From assembly GCA_050331575.1 (NCBI GenBank), contig JBHJGS010000020.1, positions 26,041-90,040 of the forward strand: DNA of 64,000 bases, read 5' to 3'. The position numbers were made by a program, and so were the translations under genes. Below, piece after piece: positions 18,201 through 25,949 of the stretch. The first letter of the stretch is position 1. Every line of letters begins with the position of its first letter. The notes below the pieces were generated by a model. It ran no database searches and was not told the origin of the DNA. It saw only the letters and a program-made list of their open reading frames with translations. The stretch is from JBHJGS01 sp050331575. GTDB lineage: Bacteria > Pseudomonadota > Alphaproteobacteria > Sphingomonadales > Rhodothalassiaceae.

Positions 18201-18938
18201 CAGAAGGCCATCGTCGGCGGCCACAAGGTCTATCTGCGCACCGGGGAATATGATGACGGGTCCTTGGGCGAGATTTTCGTGGACATGCACAAGGAGGGCG
18301 CTGCCTTCCGCTCGCTGATGAACAATTTCGCCATCGCGATCTCGATCGGCCTACAATATGGCGTGCCGCTGGAGGAATTCGTCGACGCCTTCACCTTCAC
18401 CCGGTTCGAGCCGTTCGGCCAGGTCCAGGGCAATGACGCCATCAAGATGTCCACCTCGATCCTGGACTATATCTTCCGGGAACTGGCCGTGAGCTATCTC
18501 GGCCGCTCGGACCTAGCGCATGTCGACCCGGACGATCTGCGGCCCGATACCGTCGGCGACGGGGTCGACGAAGGCCGCGAAGAAGAGAGCGGCGCGGCCA
18601 AGGGCCAGCAGTTGCAGCTGGTGATGGAAATGGCGTCGAACGGCTATATCCGCTCCAACGTGCTGCAGCTGAAGCCTCGGGCGCGGGCGGACGTGCAGGA
18701 AATCGCCGAAGCCTTCGTGCAAGAGGCACAAATCGCTGAAACCGCGGCGGCCGGAGCCGCGCTGGAGGTCGGCGCCGGCACCACCGCTGCTTTGGACACG
18801 GGCGGGCGCCGCCGCGCCGCTGCGCGCATGCAGGGCTATGAAGGCGATGCCTGTGGCGAATGTGGCAATTTCACCTTGGTGCGCAACGGCACCTGCCTGA
18901 AATGCGACACCTGCGGCGCCACCAGCGGGTGCTCGTAA
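15273..18938 (+). CDS. nrdJ: Adenosylcobalamin-dependent (class II) ribonucleotide reductase NrdJ
   Basis: 1221 residues, the long alphaproteobacterial NrdJ type. Motifs include NSPQWFNTGLHWAYG, GTGTNFSSLRGENEPLSGGG, the SNPCSEYMFLDDTACNL active-site region, ASVIAPTGTIG and ANPCGKIGKRSL. The C terminus carries cysteine pairs (ACGECGNF and CLKCDTCGATSGC) for zinc or thiol relay to thioredoxin. It makes deoxyribonucleotides with a B12-derived thiyl radical, with or without oxygen. The ATG at 15273 has AAGGGG 5-6 bases upstream; an earlier in-frame start at 15162 would include the NrdR-like boxes and is rejected. Confidence 0.96.
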   Translation: MRIERRFTKAGEEAYAGLSFREAVSEIRNPDGSLVFQMPRVEVPTTFSQVATDILAQKYFRKAGVPARLKPVKEDGVPAWLWRRTADTQALEQLPEDQRYGSETSAKQVFDRLAGAWTYWGWTGGYFHQETDARAFFDELRFMLAAQMAAPNSPQWFNTGLHWAYGIDGPAQGHFYVDPETGRLQRSASAYERPQPHACFIQSVGDDLVNDGGIMDLWTREARLFKYGSGTGTNFSSLRGENEPLSGGGKSSGLMSFLKIGDRAAGAIKSGGTTRRAAKMVVVDADHPDIEAFINWKVYEEQKVAALVAGSKLANKHLNAIMTACHTHKDTLGDKAFDPKENAALKAEIKAARAAMIPENYVKRVIQFAQQGHDGIDFPTYNTDWDSEAYVTVSGQNSNNSIRVTDDFMARARTGGDWELIRRTDGTVAATVDAQDMWDKVGEAAWACADPGIQFHTTINDWHTCPNSGPIRASNPCSEYMFLDDTACNLASLNLMQFRLADGGFDVENFEHATRLWTVLLEISVLMAQFPSARIAELSYRYRTLGLGYANIGGLIMSLGLSYDSEAGRALCGAITALMTGTSYATSAEMAAELGAFPGYDANAQAMLRVMRNHRRAAYGQSDGYEDLHTLPVPLDHANCPDQRVVAAATRAWDAALALGEAHGYRNAQASVIAPTGTIGLVMDCDTTGIEPDFALVKFKKLAGGGYFKIINRIVPQALRQLGYTQPQIEDMIDYAVGRGTLEKAPGIDHDALRAKGFGPDQIEAIEAALANAFDIKFVFNRWTLGDDFCRGVLKLSDAQLDDFNLDLLAAIGFSKQQIEAANLYVCGAMTLEGAPHLKDEHLAVFDCANPCGKIGKRSLSWQSHIRMMAAAQPFISGAISKTINMPNAATVEDCKAAYELSWSLGVKANALYRDGSKLSQPLSAALLEDEDVEAIEAAAPTERAQIIAERVIERIIEVERPVSRRKLPDRRKGYTQKAIVGGHKVYLRTGEYDDGSLGEIFVDMHKEGAAFRSLMNNFAIAISIGLQYGVPLEEFVDAFTFTRFEPFGQVQGNDAIKMSTSILDYIFRELAVSYLGRSDLAHVDPDDLRPDTVGDGVDEGREEESGAAKGQQLQLVMEMASNGYIRSNVLQLKPRARADVQEIAEAFVQEAQIAETAAAGAALEVGAGTTAALDTGGRRRAAARMQGYEGDACGECGNFTLVRNGTCLKCDTCGATSGCS

Positions 18939-18990
18939 CGGCAGGCCAATACGCCTGTACCCAGCTGCCCACGCCTGCCCTTTCACGCCT

Positions 18991-19025
18991 GCCCCTCTCC
19001 CACCACCGGGAGAGGGGCTTGCGGT
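18991..19025 (+). terminator. Terminator-like hairpin after nrdJ
   Basis: Perfect 11-bp stem GCCCCTCTCCC (18991-19001) with GGGAGAGGGGC (19008-19018) and a 6-base loop, then TTGCGG. It lies 52 bp after the nrdJ stop and before a convergent gene, so it may stop both transcripts. The T-run is poor. Stems of this composition are common as dispersed palindromes in G+C-rich genomes. Confidence 0.5.
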
Positions 19026-19067
19026 TTCGCAGCCGGACCGGGCGCCTACCGGTCTTTCATCACCGCG

Positions 19068-19472
19068 TCAGTCGCTGACGGTGCGGGCCTTGAACCAGAG
19101 CCGGCACACGGGCGCGGGGTCGGCGTGATCCGCCTCGGTGCGCTGCCATAGAAGATCGATCAGAGCGTGGCCGGGAATGGCAATGTCGGCGTCGTTCAAG
19201 GCGGCGATGATCGGCGCGCACAGGCTGTGTCTGGCATCGCGGTCGGCCACCTCCAGCACCAGTTCATGCTCCTGCCCGTCGAAGGTGGCGCTGTGCCAGG
19301 CACGGCTTTGCGCCCGCGCCACGCGGATGCCCGGCCGTGCCAGCGGTCCGGGCGTGCACAAGGACTGCATAATCGCGCCGGCGTCGGCGATCTGCCTGCG
19401 CAGTGCCGGATTGTCCCGGAGCGTCTGACGAATGCCGCGCAGAAGCGGCGTGAGCGCATCTGTCCCCATCAT
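19068..19472 (-). CDS. DUF3168-like protein (phage/GTA tail-completion family?)
   Basis: 134 residues from the paired ATGs at 19472/19469. The pattern of a short helical start, then EHELVLEVADRDARHSLCAPI, a GHALIDLLW segment and a final VCRLWFKARTV strand resembles DUF3168, a family found in the head-tail cluster of phages and gene transfer agents. No other phage or GTA gene is nearby, so this may be an orphan copy or a domesticated relative. A candidate promoter lies at 19548-19576. Remote similarity judged by eye. Confidence 0.45.
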   Translation of the reverse strand: MMGTDALTPLLRGIRQTLRDNPALRRQIADAGAIMQSLCTPGPLARPGIRVARAQSRAWHSATFDGQEHELVLEVADRDARHSLCAPIIAALNDADIAIPGHALIDLLWQRTEADHADPAPVCRLWFKARTVSD

Positions 19473-19547
19473 CCTATTTCCCGACCCGTTTCCCAGGCGC
19501 GTCTGACTTCTCAGCCCAAGCCTGGTTTGACCCTGTTGATAACCTAT

Positions 19548-19580
19548 TTGGTACAATACGCAAGTTCTTGTGTCAATACG
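19548..19580 (-). promoter_or_regulatory. Candidate promoter with embedded inverted repeat and direct repeats
   Basis: On the minus strand TTGACA (19571-19576) is followed after 17 bases by TACCAA (19548-19553), a good -35 and a poor -10. The spacer contains the inverted repeat CAAGTTCTTG (19561-19570), flanked by direct repeats CAATACG at 19554-19560 and 19574-19580, 20 bp apart. It lies between the minus-strand DUF3168-like gene and the plus-strand S24-like regulator, so it is a plausible operator for that regulator. Confidence 0.4.
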
Positions 19581-19734
19581 TGCAAACGGAAGCCAGTGGG
19601 ATACCACCTATCCGGGCGTTAGCCCCTGTAGAGTTCCATTAAACCGTATCGGGCCCGAAACTGCAATAGGAAGAAAATAGGAAGATGAGCGGACAGGCTT
19701 GCTTGCCCGCTGAACGCTTCCTAGGCTTTCGGCC

Positions 19735-20274
19735 ATGACCACGCCTCGCCCGCGCACGCCCGTAGCCGCGCCCCAGCCCGTCCCCGTCCGCGCCGCCGAT
19801 GCGCGCGCAGCTCTTGCGCGGGCAATCGACGACTCGGGGCATAGTTGTGCGGCACTGTCACGGCTGCTGGGCCGGAACCACGCTTATCTGCAGCAGTATC
19901 TCCGCCGCGGAACGCCTCGATTTCTTGCGCCCGCGGACCGCCGGCGGCTCAGTGACCTGCTGCCGATTTCCTACGAAGCGCTGAGCCCGGCCGCCCCCTC
20001 CAACGCCAGCCCCGTCGCCGGGCTTACCCCATTCACGGTCGAGGGCGATGCCATGGCGCCGCTGATGCGCCCGGGGGATATTGCCTGGGTGGCATTGGAG
20101 GACCGGCGTCCCCGGGTCGACGCGCTATTCGCCTTGGGTCAGACGAATGCGCCCTTCTTCCGCCGGTACGGCCATCTGCCAGGCGGCACGCCAGCGTGGC
20201 TGGCCGAGGCTGCCCCGCCGATCGCGGACGCCGCCATCGTCGGTCATGTTGAATGGATCATGCGGCGGGCGTGA
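19735..20274 (+). CDS. S24/LexA-like transcriptional regulator lacking catalytic residues
   Basis: 179 residues. N-terminal half: a compact HTH (about 24-65) with SRLLGRNHAYLQQYLRRGTPR, typical of a repressor family widespread in alphaproteobacteria. C-terminal half (about 100-178): an S24 peptidase fold with VEGDAMAPLMRPGD and FFRRYG. In LexA/CI relatives these read GDSM and a VKR-type strand, with Ser and Lys as the catalytic pair. Here Ser is Ala and Lys is Arg, so self-cleavage should be lost. It may act as a dimeric, non-inducible repressor. No strong ribosome site precedes the ATG, and upstream has a short direct repeat of ATAGGAAG. Confidence 0.8.
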   Translation: MTTPRPRTPVAAPQPVPVRAADARAALARAIDDSGHSCAALSRLLGRNHAYLQQYLRRGTPRFLAPADRRRLSDLLPISYEALSPAAPSNASPVAGLTPFTVEGDAMAPLMRPGDIAWVALEDRRPRVDALFALGQTNAPFFRRYGHLPGGTPAWLAEAAPPIADAAIVGHVEWIMRRA

Positions 20275-20302
20275 GCGCCGAAGATGCAATCGCGTCCGGC
20301 CG

Positions 20303-21385
20303 CTACCAATTGCTCAGCCCGTCGGGCCGGCCGCCGACTTTCGAGGCGACAATGCGCCAGACCATCATCCGCCCGTCGCGCATCAGTTTCAGCCGCCGCT
20401 GCCACAAGTCGCCCTCGCGCATCATGATCTTGATCAGATCGCTGCCGTCGGGCCGTGCGGTCAACTGCGGCACGAGTTGATCCGCTCCTTTCCAGGTCTG
20501 GTCCACCAAGGGCACAACCTTCTTGGTGACATCCTCATCGACCCGCACAACGAAGTCGAAGTCCTTGAACATTTTGCCGAATTCCTCGGCGATCAGCGGG
20601 TAGATCGGCTTGCCTTCGGCTGCTGCCCAGGCCTCATAGTCCGGGTCCTCCCGAACCGATTCATCGCGCAGCACATAGTCCGTCACCAGCAGCAGGCCCA
20701 TCGGCTTGAGATGATCATGGATCAGCCCGACCAGGCGCCGCTTGTCTTCGAACAGGTAAAAGGCCTCCTTGGAGAAGGCGCGGTCGTAATTGCGCGCGAA
20801 GCCATCCTTCAAGGCCGGGTCCAGCGGCTCGATCATGGCCTTGCGGGCCATGCCGGCGGCATTGGACAATTCATTGGCGGCCGCGACGATCTTTTCGGAG
20901 CGATCATAGCCGGTAACCCAACAGCCGAATTCTTCCGCCAGCGCGCGGGCATGCCCGCCCAGGCCGGACCCGATCTCCAGCAGGTTCATTTCCGGCTTCA
21001 GCGCCAGCAACTTACACATATTGACGATATTCTCCGCGCCGCCGGGGCCGCACAATTCCGGCCCCCAGACATAGCGCGAGACGGCCGCCCGGCTGCGCTC
21101 CCACGGCTTGTAGGGAAGCTCGCGATCCTCCGACTCAATCGGCGGGGGATTTTCGTCCATCTCCGCCACCGGGACCCCCGCCGGGTCGGAACCATTGCCG
21201 GATCCGTCAGCGTCTGGCTCGTCTTCCCCGGCGCGGCGGCGTGCCAGCATGGCGGCATACTCGTCGACATCATACCCTTCCCACCAGGCGCGCAGACGCA
21301 CCCGGGCGGGATGAGCTTGCTTGTCCTCGCCACCGGGATCGTCCTCGCCTGAGGATTTCTTGCCCAGGACAGGCAATCGGACCAT
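20303..21385 (-). CDS. SAM-dependent class I methyltransferase
   Basis: 360 residues. An acidic, low-complexity N-terminal 90 residues precedes a class I methyltransferase domain with motif I LLEIGSGLGGHARALA (135-150) and VTGYDRSEKIV as motif II. Later segments (FSKEAFYLFEDKRRLVGLIHDHLKPMGLLL) resemble small-molecule or lipid methyltransferases of the UbiE/Methyltransf_11 type. The substrate cannot be told. An inverted repeat CTGAAA...TTTCAG lies just upstream (21396-21414). It is convergent with the S24-like gene, 28 bp apart. Confidence 0.82.
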   Translation of the reverse strand: MVRLPVLGKKSSGEDDPGGEDKQAHPARVRLRAWWEGYDVDEYAAMLARRRAGEDEPDADGSGNGSDPAGVPVAEMDENPPPIESEDRELPYKPWERSRAAVSRYVWGPELCGPGGAENIVNMCKLLALKPEMNLLEIGSGLGGHARALAEEFGCWVTGYDRSEKIVAAANELSNAAGMARKAMIEPLDPALKDGFARNYDRAFSKEAFYLFEDKRRLVGLIHDHLKPMGLLLVTDYVLRDESVREDPDYEAWAAAEGKPIYPLIAEEFGKMFKDFDFVVRVDEDVTKKVVPLVDQTWKGADQLVPQLTARPDGSDLIKIMMREGDLWQRRLKLMRDGRMMVWRIVASKVGGRPDGLSNW

Positions 21386-21464
21386 CGCTGCGCCCCTGAA
21401 AAGACCCCTTTCAGCGCCGACGATGTGCGACCGCGACGCCTTTGGTGTCCTTGCTTAAGTCGTC

Positions 21465-21481
21465 AACGCAAAAAAAGCGTT
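21465..21481 (-). terminator. Hairpin with poly-A/T loop after pheT
   Basis: AACGC (21465-21469) and GCGTT (21477-21481) pair around a loop of seven A on the plus strand, seven T on the minus strand. It starts 5 bp after the pheT stop. The stem is short and the T-run is in the loop rather than after it, so terminator activity is uncertain. Confidence 0.3.
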
Positions 21482-21485
21482 ACCT

Positions 21486-23876
21486 TCAGGCGCGCAACTT
21501 GCCCCCGGTGCTCTTCTCAACCGCTGCGACGATGCGCTGGGCGACCTTATCGATCTCAGCGTCGGTCAGCGTGCGCTCGACCGGACGAAGCACCACCTTG
21601 ACCGCCAGGGATTTGGTCCCCGGCTCCAAGCCCCTGCCCTGATAGACGTCGAACAAGCGAATCTCTTCGATCAGCTGCTTCTCAGCCCCCCGCACGGCGC
21701 GCAGCAGGGTGTGGGCCTCGATGTCATGCGGCATGACGAAGGCGAAATCACGCTCCACCGCGGGCAGATTGCTTGGCGCGTATTGCGGCCGGGCAGGCCC
21801 GCTGCGTTTGGGAAACGGCACGGCCTCCAGAAACACTTCAAAGCCGACGCACGCCGCCTTCAGGTCATAGGCCTTGATCAAATTCGGGTGCAGTTCGCCG
21901 AAGCTGGCCAGCACATTCTTCGGCCCCCGCCGCACGGTGCCGGAGCGTCCGGGATGGTAGTGATCCGGCCCTTGCCGGAATGTCACCAGATTATCGACCG
22001 GAGCCCCGGCCGCTGCCAGGGCGGCCAAGGCATCGGCCTTGGCGTCGAAGGCATCGACGGTGCGGTCGCGCTCACGCCAGTCCTTCGGACCGGTGCGCCC
22101 GGCGCGCACGCCGGCGGCCACCCACTGCTGATGCTGGCTGCCGTAAATCGGCCCGATCTCGAACAAGGCGACGCAGTCCTGGCCGCGGTCCAGATTGCGC
22201 TGCGCCGCCGCCATCAGATTGCCCAGGACCGACGGCCGCATCTGATCCAGCTCCGAACTGATGGGGTTGGCCAGGCGCAATGCCTCTTCGCCCCCGCCGA
22301 ATCTTTGCGCCCCCGCCCGATCCATAAACGACCAGGTCACCGCCTCGTCCAGCCCGGCATCGGCGAGCCGGCGGCGCACCGCGCGCAAGCGCCGCTGCAA
22401 CGGCGTCAGGGTCGGCTTGGCAACCCCGTTCGGCCGCGGCAGCGGCGTGGATGGCACCTTGTCCAGGCCCTCGATGCGCAGCACCTCTTCCACCAGATCG
22501 GCCTCACCGTCGATATCCGGTCGCCAGCTCGGCACCTTGGCCTGCAACAGGCCATTCTCGTGTGCGACGGTGAATCCCAGGGCCGTCAAAATGTCTTGGG
22601 CGCGCTTGGCCGGCACCTCGACCCCGCCCAGATGCGCCACACGGTCCGGTCGCAGGGCGACGGTCTTGTCCGGGATCGGCGCGGCACCGGCGACCACGGC
22701 CTGGCTCGCCTCTCCGCCGCACAGCTCCAGCACCAAGCGCGTGGCCAGATCCAGCCCCGGTTCGGTGGAAGCCGGATCAACGCCGCGTTCGAAGCGATAG
22801 CGCGCATCGGACAGGATCATGTGGGCGCGCCCGGTGAGCGCCGTGACCACCGGGTCGAACCAGGCCGCCTCGATGAACACCGACTTGGTGGCCTGGTCGA
22901 CGCCGGTGTCCGCCCCGCCCATGACGCCGCCCAGGCTGATGACGCCGCGATCGTCAGCGATGACGCATTCGCCCCCTTTCAGGGTGTAGGTCTTGTCGTC
23001 CAGCGCGGCCAAGGTCTCGCCGGAGCTGGCCGGGCGCACCACCAGCCCGCCCGTCAGCTTGTCGGCATCAAACACATGCAGCGGTCGGGCGCGGTCATAG
23101 CTTAGATAATTGGTGATATCGACCAGCGCGGAAATCGGCCTGAGGCCGATGCTGGTTAGCCGCTTCTGCAGCCAGTCGGGGCTGGGGCCGTTGCTCAGCC
23201 CGGTGATCAGGCGGCCGGCGAAATGCGGGCAGGCGGGCGGTCCGTCGAAGGCCAGCGTCACCGAAATCGGACATGGCGCGCCGCCTGACACCGGCGCCAC
23301 CGCCGGCGTGATCAGCTCCCCCAGGCCCCGCGCGGCCAGATCGCGCGCAATCCCGGCCACGCCCAGGCAATCCTGGCGGTCCGGCGTGATCGCGATCTCG
23401 ATCATCGGGTCGTCCAGGCCGCGATAATCAACATAGGCCATGCCAACCGGGGCGTCGGCGGGCAGATCAATGATGCCGGTATGCTCATCCGAGAGCATCA
23501 GCTCGCGCTCCGAACAGAGCATGCCGAAGCTCTCCACGCCGCGGATCTTGGCCGGCTTCAGATTGAGGTCCGTGCCTGGAATATAGCTGCCCGGAGGCGC
23601 GAACACGCCCTTCATGCCGGTGCGGGCATTGGGCGCGCCGCACACCACCTGCCACGGCTCGCCGGTCCCGGCATCAACCCGGCACAGCTTCAGCTTGTCA
23701 GCATTGGGATGCGGGCCGGCCTGCAGCACTTCGGCGACCACGAACGGGCGCAACTGGTCAGCCGGATTATGCACCGCCTCAACCTCCAGGCCGATCGCGT
23801 TCAGCGCCTCGGTGATGGCCTCAAGCCCCGCATCGGTTCGCAGATGCTGAGTCAGCCAGGACAAGGTAAATTTCAT
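21486..23876 (-). CDS. pheT: Phenylalanine--tRNA ligase subunit beta
   Basis: 796 residues, the standard length. It begins MKFTLSWLTQHL, has an N-terminal tRNA-binding (EMAP-like OB) domain with VAEVLQAGPHPNADKLKLC, B3/B4 editing and B5 domains, and a C-terminal anticodon-binding FDX-ACB domain (AFVMPHDIEAHTLLRAVRG). It forms the alpha2-beta2 synthetase with PheS. Its ATG overlaps the pheS stop by 4 bp, giving a coupled pheST pair. Confidence 0.97.
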   Translation of the reverse strand: MKFTLSWLTQHLRTDAGLEAITEALNAIGLEVEAVHNPADQLRPFVVAEVLQAGPHPNADKLKLCRVDAGTGEPWQVVCGAPNARTGMKGVFAPPGSYIPGTDLNLKPAKIRGVESFGMLCSERELMLSDEHTGIIDLPADAPVGMAYVDYRGLDDPMIEIAITPDRQDCLGVAGIARDLAARGLGELITPAVAPVSGGAPCPISVTLAFDGPPACPHFAGRLITGLSNGPSPDWLQKRLTSIGLRPISALVDITNYLSYDRARPLHVFDADKLTGGLVVRPASSGETLAALDDKTYTLKGGECVIADDRGVISLGGVMGGADTGVDQATKSVFIEAAWFDPVVTALTGRAHMILSDARYRFERGVDPASTEPGLDLATRLVLELCGGEASQAVVAGAAPIPDKTVALRPDRVAHLGGVEVPAKRAQDILTALGFTVAHENGLLQAKVPSWRPDIDGEADLVEEVLRIEGLDKVPSTPLPRPNGVAKPTLTPLQRRLRAVRRRLADAGLDEAVTWSFMDRAGAQRFGGGEEALRLANPISSELDQMRPSVLGNLMAAAQRNLDRGQDCVALFEIGPIYGSQHQQWVAAGVRAGRTGPKDWRERDRTVDAFDAKADALAALAAAGAPVDNLVTFRQGPDHYHPGRSGTVRRGPKNVLASFGELHPNLIKAYDLKAACVGFEVFLEAVPFPKRSGPARPQYAPSNLPAVERDFAFVMPHDIEAHTLLRAVRGAEKQLIEEIRLFDVYQGRGLEPGTKSLAVKVVLRPVERTLTDAEIDKVAQRIVAAVEKSTGGKLRA

Positions 23877-24955
23877 CGGCTCAGCCCTCCGGCCAGGCTG
23901 GGCTGATCGGCCGGATCGAAGCCATAATGGCTGAGCCAGCGCTTGTCGCTTTCAAAGAAGGGTCTGAGGTCGGGGATCCCGTATTTCAACATGGCCAAGC
24001 GGTCGATGCCGCAGCCCCAGGCAAAGCCTTGCCATTCTTCCGGGTCCAGATGGCAGGCTTGCAGCACGCGCGGATGCACCATGCCGCAGCCCAGGATTTC
24101 CAGCCAGTCCTCGCCCTCGCCCAATTTCAACACCCCGTCCTTGAACGAGCAGCGCACATCCAGCTCAGCGGAGGGTTCGGTGAACGGAAAGAAGGAGGCG
24201 CGAAACCGGGTCTCGACATGGTCGACCTCGAAGAACGCCTTCACGAACGCCTCCAAGGTGCCCTTCAGATGGCCCATATGAATGTCCCGGTCGATCACCA
24301 GGCCTTCGAACTGGTGGAACATCGGCGTGTGCGTCGCGTCCCAGTCCGACCGATAGCAGCGGCCCGGCGCGATCATGCGGATGGGCGGTTGCTGCGTGGT
24401 CATCGTTCGGATCTGGACATTGGAGGTGTGCGTGCGCAGCAGCCGCACGGTGCCGTCCGGGCTCGGCGGCAGATAGAAGGTATCGTGCATGGCCCGGGCG
24501 GGATGATGCTCGGGGATGTTCAGCGCGGTGAAATTGTGGAAATCATCCTCCACATCCGGCCCCTCGCCCACCGTGAAGCCCAGATCGGCGAAGATTTCCG
24601 CCAATTCGTCCATGACCTGGGAGATCGGATGGATATGGCCGCGCGGCGGCAGCGTGACCGGCAAGGTCATGTCGATCTGCTCACTGGCCAGACGCGCCGC
24701 CAGGGCCTCAGCCTCCAGATGTGCGCGGCGGGTCTCGATGCGCTCGGCGACCTGATTTTTCAGCTGGTTGAACAGTGGCCCCATTCGCTTGCGGGTGTCC
24801 GGGTCCATCCGGCCCAGTCCCTTCATCAGCTCGGTCACCCGGCCCTTCTTGCCCAGCGCCTTGACCCGCGCCTCATCCAGCGCGTCCAGAGTGTCCGCGG
24901 CCTCGATGGCGGTCGTCAATTCCGCTGCCAGCGCGTCGATTTCCTCTGCGCGCAT
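23873..24955 (-). CDS. pheS: Phenylalanine--tRNA ligase subunit alpha
   Basis: 360 residues from the ATG at 24955, which has AGGAG 5 bases upstream; an earlier start would run into the hairpin before the gene. It contains an N-terminal coiled-coil tRNA-binding region and the class II catalytic core, with HPARAMHDTFYL, MFHQFEGLVIDR, FRASFFPFTEPSAE and WGCGIDRLAMLKYGIPDLR (motifs 2 and 3). It makes Phe-tRNA with PheT. Two terminator-like hairpins sit 29-103 bases before its start and may attenuate it. Confidence 0.97.
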   Translation of the reverse strand: MRAEEIDALAAELTTAIEAADTLDALDEARVKALGKKGRVTELMKGLGRMDPDTRKRMGPLFNQLKNQVAERIETRRAHLEAEALAARLASEQIDMTLPVTLPPRGHIHPISQVMDELAEIFADLGFTVGEGPDVEDDFHNFTALNIPEHHPARAMHDTFYLPPSPDGTVRLLRTHTSNVQIRTMTTQQPPIRMIAPGRCYRSDWDATHTPMFHQFEGLVIDRDIHMGHLKGTLEAFVKAFFEVDHVETRFRASFFPFTEPSAELDVRCSFKDGVLKLGEGEDWLEILGCGMVHPRVLQACHLDPEEWQGFAWGCGIDRLAMLKYGIPDLRPFFESDKRWLSHYGFDPADQPSLAGGLSR

Positions 24956-24983
24956 CTTGTTCTCCTTCCATCGCTGGACGACC

Positions 24984-25015
24984 AAAAAGGGCCGCGCCCA
25001 TATCCAGCGCGGCCC
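24984..25015 (-). terminator. Intrinsic terminator or attenuator immediately upstream of pheS
   Basis: Read on the minus strand: GGGCCGCGC, a 9-base loop, GCGCGGCCC, then TTTTT (24988-24984). It is the best-formed intrinsic terminator in the window, a 9-bp G+C stem with a T-run. It ends the rpmI-rplT transcript, or acts as an attenuator for pheST, since the pheS ATG is only 28 bases further on. Confidence 0.75.
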
Positions 25016-25039
25016 GTTCTAAAGATTTTGCCGTTCGAG

Positions 25040-25057
25040 AAAAGCCCCTTAGAGGCT
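25040..25057 (-). terminator. Second terminator-like hairpin upstream of pheS
   Basis: On the minus strand AGCCTC, loop TAA, GGGGCT, then TTTC. The 6-bp stem includes one T-G wobble. It lies 25 bases before the stronger hairpin, giving a tandem arrangement. Confidence 0.4.
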
Positions 25058-25259
25058 CGACCAGAGCCACCGACACAGCCCCCTCGACCTTGCCGGAGCG
25101 GATTGTTGCCGGGCGTTGCGCGTCGTCGTGACGGATGTGTGGCGGGTGCGCCTTGCGATGACGACAGCCGGGCCGCTGCGCTCGGCCATCACCGCCGATG
25201 CTGTTCAGGTGAGGGGCGGCGGTGCAGCGATGCTGCTGTGTCCGCCCGCCCCGCCGGGC

Positions 25260-25622
25260 TCAGGCCTTGTTCAGCGCCTGATCGGCCTGTTCCACCAGCG
25301 CCTTGAACGCCTCGGCCTCATGCACCGCCAGATCAGCGAGCACCTTGCGGTCCAGATCGATGCCGGCCAGCTTCAGACCATGCATGAACCGGCCGTAGGT
25401 CAGGCCGTGCTGGCGCGCGCCGGCATTGATGCGCTGGATCCACAAGGAGCGGAAATTGCGCTTGCGCACCCGGCGGTCGCGATAGGCGTATTGCAGGCTC
25501 TTTTCCACTGCCTGCTTGGCCACGCGGATGGTATTTTTGCGCCGGCCGCGAAAGCCTTCGGCCTGGTCGACGACCTTTTTGTGCCGCGCATGGGCGGTCA
25601 CACCACGTTTCACTCGTGCCAT
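25260..25622 (-). CDS. rplT: 50S ribosomal protein L20
   Basis: 120 residues, starting MARVKRGVTAHARHKKV and rich in Arg and Lys, the L20 pattern. L20 is an early 23S rRNA-binding assembly protein. It follows rpmI by 12 bp, forming the usual rpmI-rplT pair. In many bacteria infC is the first gene of this operon, but here it is absent upstream, so translation initiation factor 3 must be encoded elsewhere. Confidence 0.98.
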   Translation of the reverse strand: MARVKRGVTAHARHKKVVDQAEGFRGRRKNTIRVAKQAVEKSLQYAYRDRRVRKRNFRSLWIQRINAGARQHGLTYGRFMHGLKLAGIDLDRKVLADLAVHEAEAFKALVEQADQALNKA

Positions 25623-25634
25623 GATCGGGTCTCC

Positions 25635-25832
25635 TTAGCGGTACGGCATGAATTTCTTGACGATCTTGGCATCGGGGTCGGCCAAGGTATCGGTGCCGCG
25701 CAGTTGGCGGATTTGCCGGTTGGACCGTTTGATCATGCCGTGGCGCTTGCCCGCCTGGGCCGCCTTGACCTTGCCGGAGGCGGTGAAGCGGAAACGCTTC
25801 TTGGCCCCGGACTTGGTTTTCATCTTGGGCAT
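25635..25832 (-). CDS. rpmI: 50S ribosomal protein L35
   Basis: 65 residues, MPKMKTKSGAKKRFRFTASG at the start, the L35 signature. Its ribosome site AAGGAGTG is strong. It is first in the rpmI-rplT operon, with a good sigma-70-type promoter at 25921-25949 and an untranslated leader of about 80 bases containing GGCATGCC and other self-complementary stretches that could support ribosomal-protein feedback. Confidence 0.97.
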   Translation of the reverse strand: MPKMKTKSGAKKRFRFTASGKVKAAQAGKRHGMIKRSNRQIRQLRGTDTLADPDAKIVKKFMPYR

Positions 25833-25920
25833 TTTACACTCCTTCAGGAATGGTTCGGGGCTGACACGGCATGCCCTGACATGCGCCGGAAAGCCCGTTC
25901 ATCTGCGATTGAAGCGCGGC

Positions 25921-25949
25921 TGTATAGAACCATGGTCGCCGTCTGGCAA
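25921..25949 (-). promoter_or_regulatory. Sigma-70-type promoter for rpmI-rplT
   Basis: On the minus strand TTGCCA (25949-25944), a 17-bp spacer and TATACA (25926-25921): four of six matches or better in each hexamer and ideal spacing. The predicted transcript starts near 25914, giving an approximately 80-base leader before rpmI. Confidence 0.65.

Larger units (their letters stand above)
24956..25259. other. 304-bp gap between rplT and pheS: tandem hairpins, no gene seen
   Basis: No coding frame is convincing. On the minus strand it runs from the rplT stop through about 200 G+C-rich bases, then two terminator-like hairpins (25057-25040 and 25015-24984), then the pheS ribosome site. No phenylalanine-rich leader peptide was recognised. 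Confidence 0.6.
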
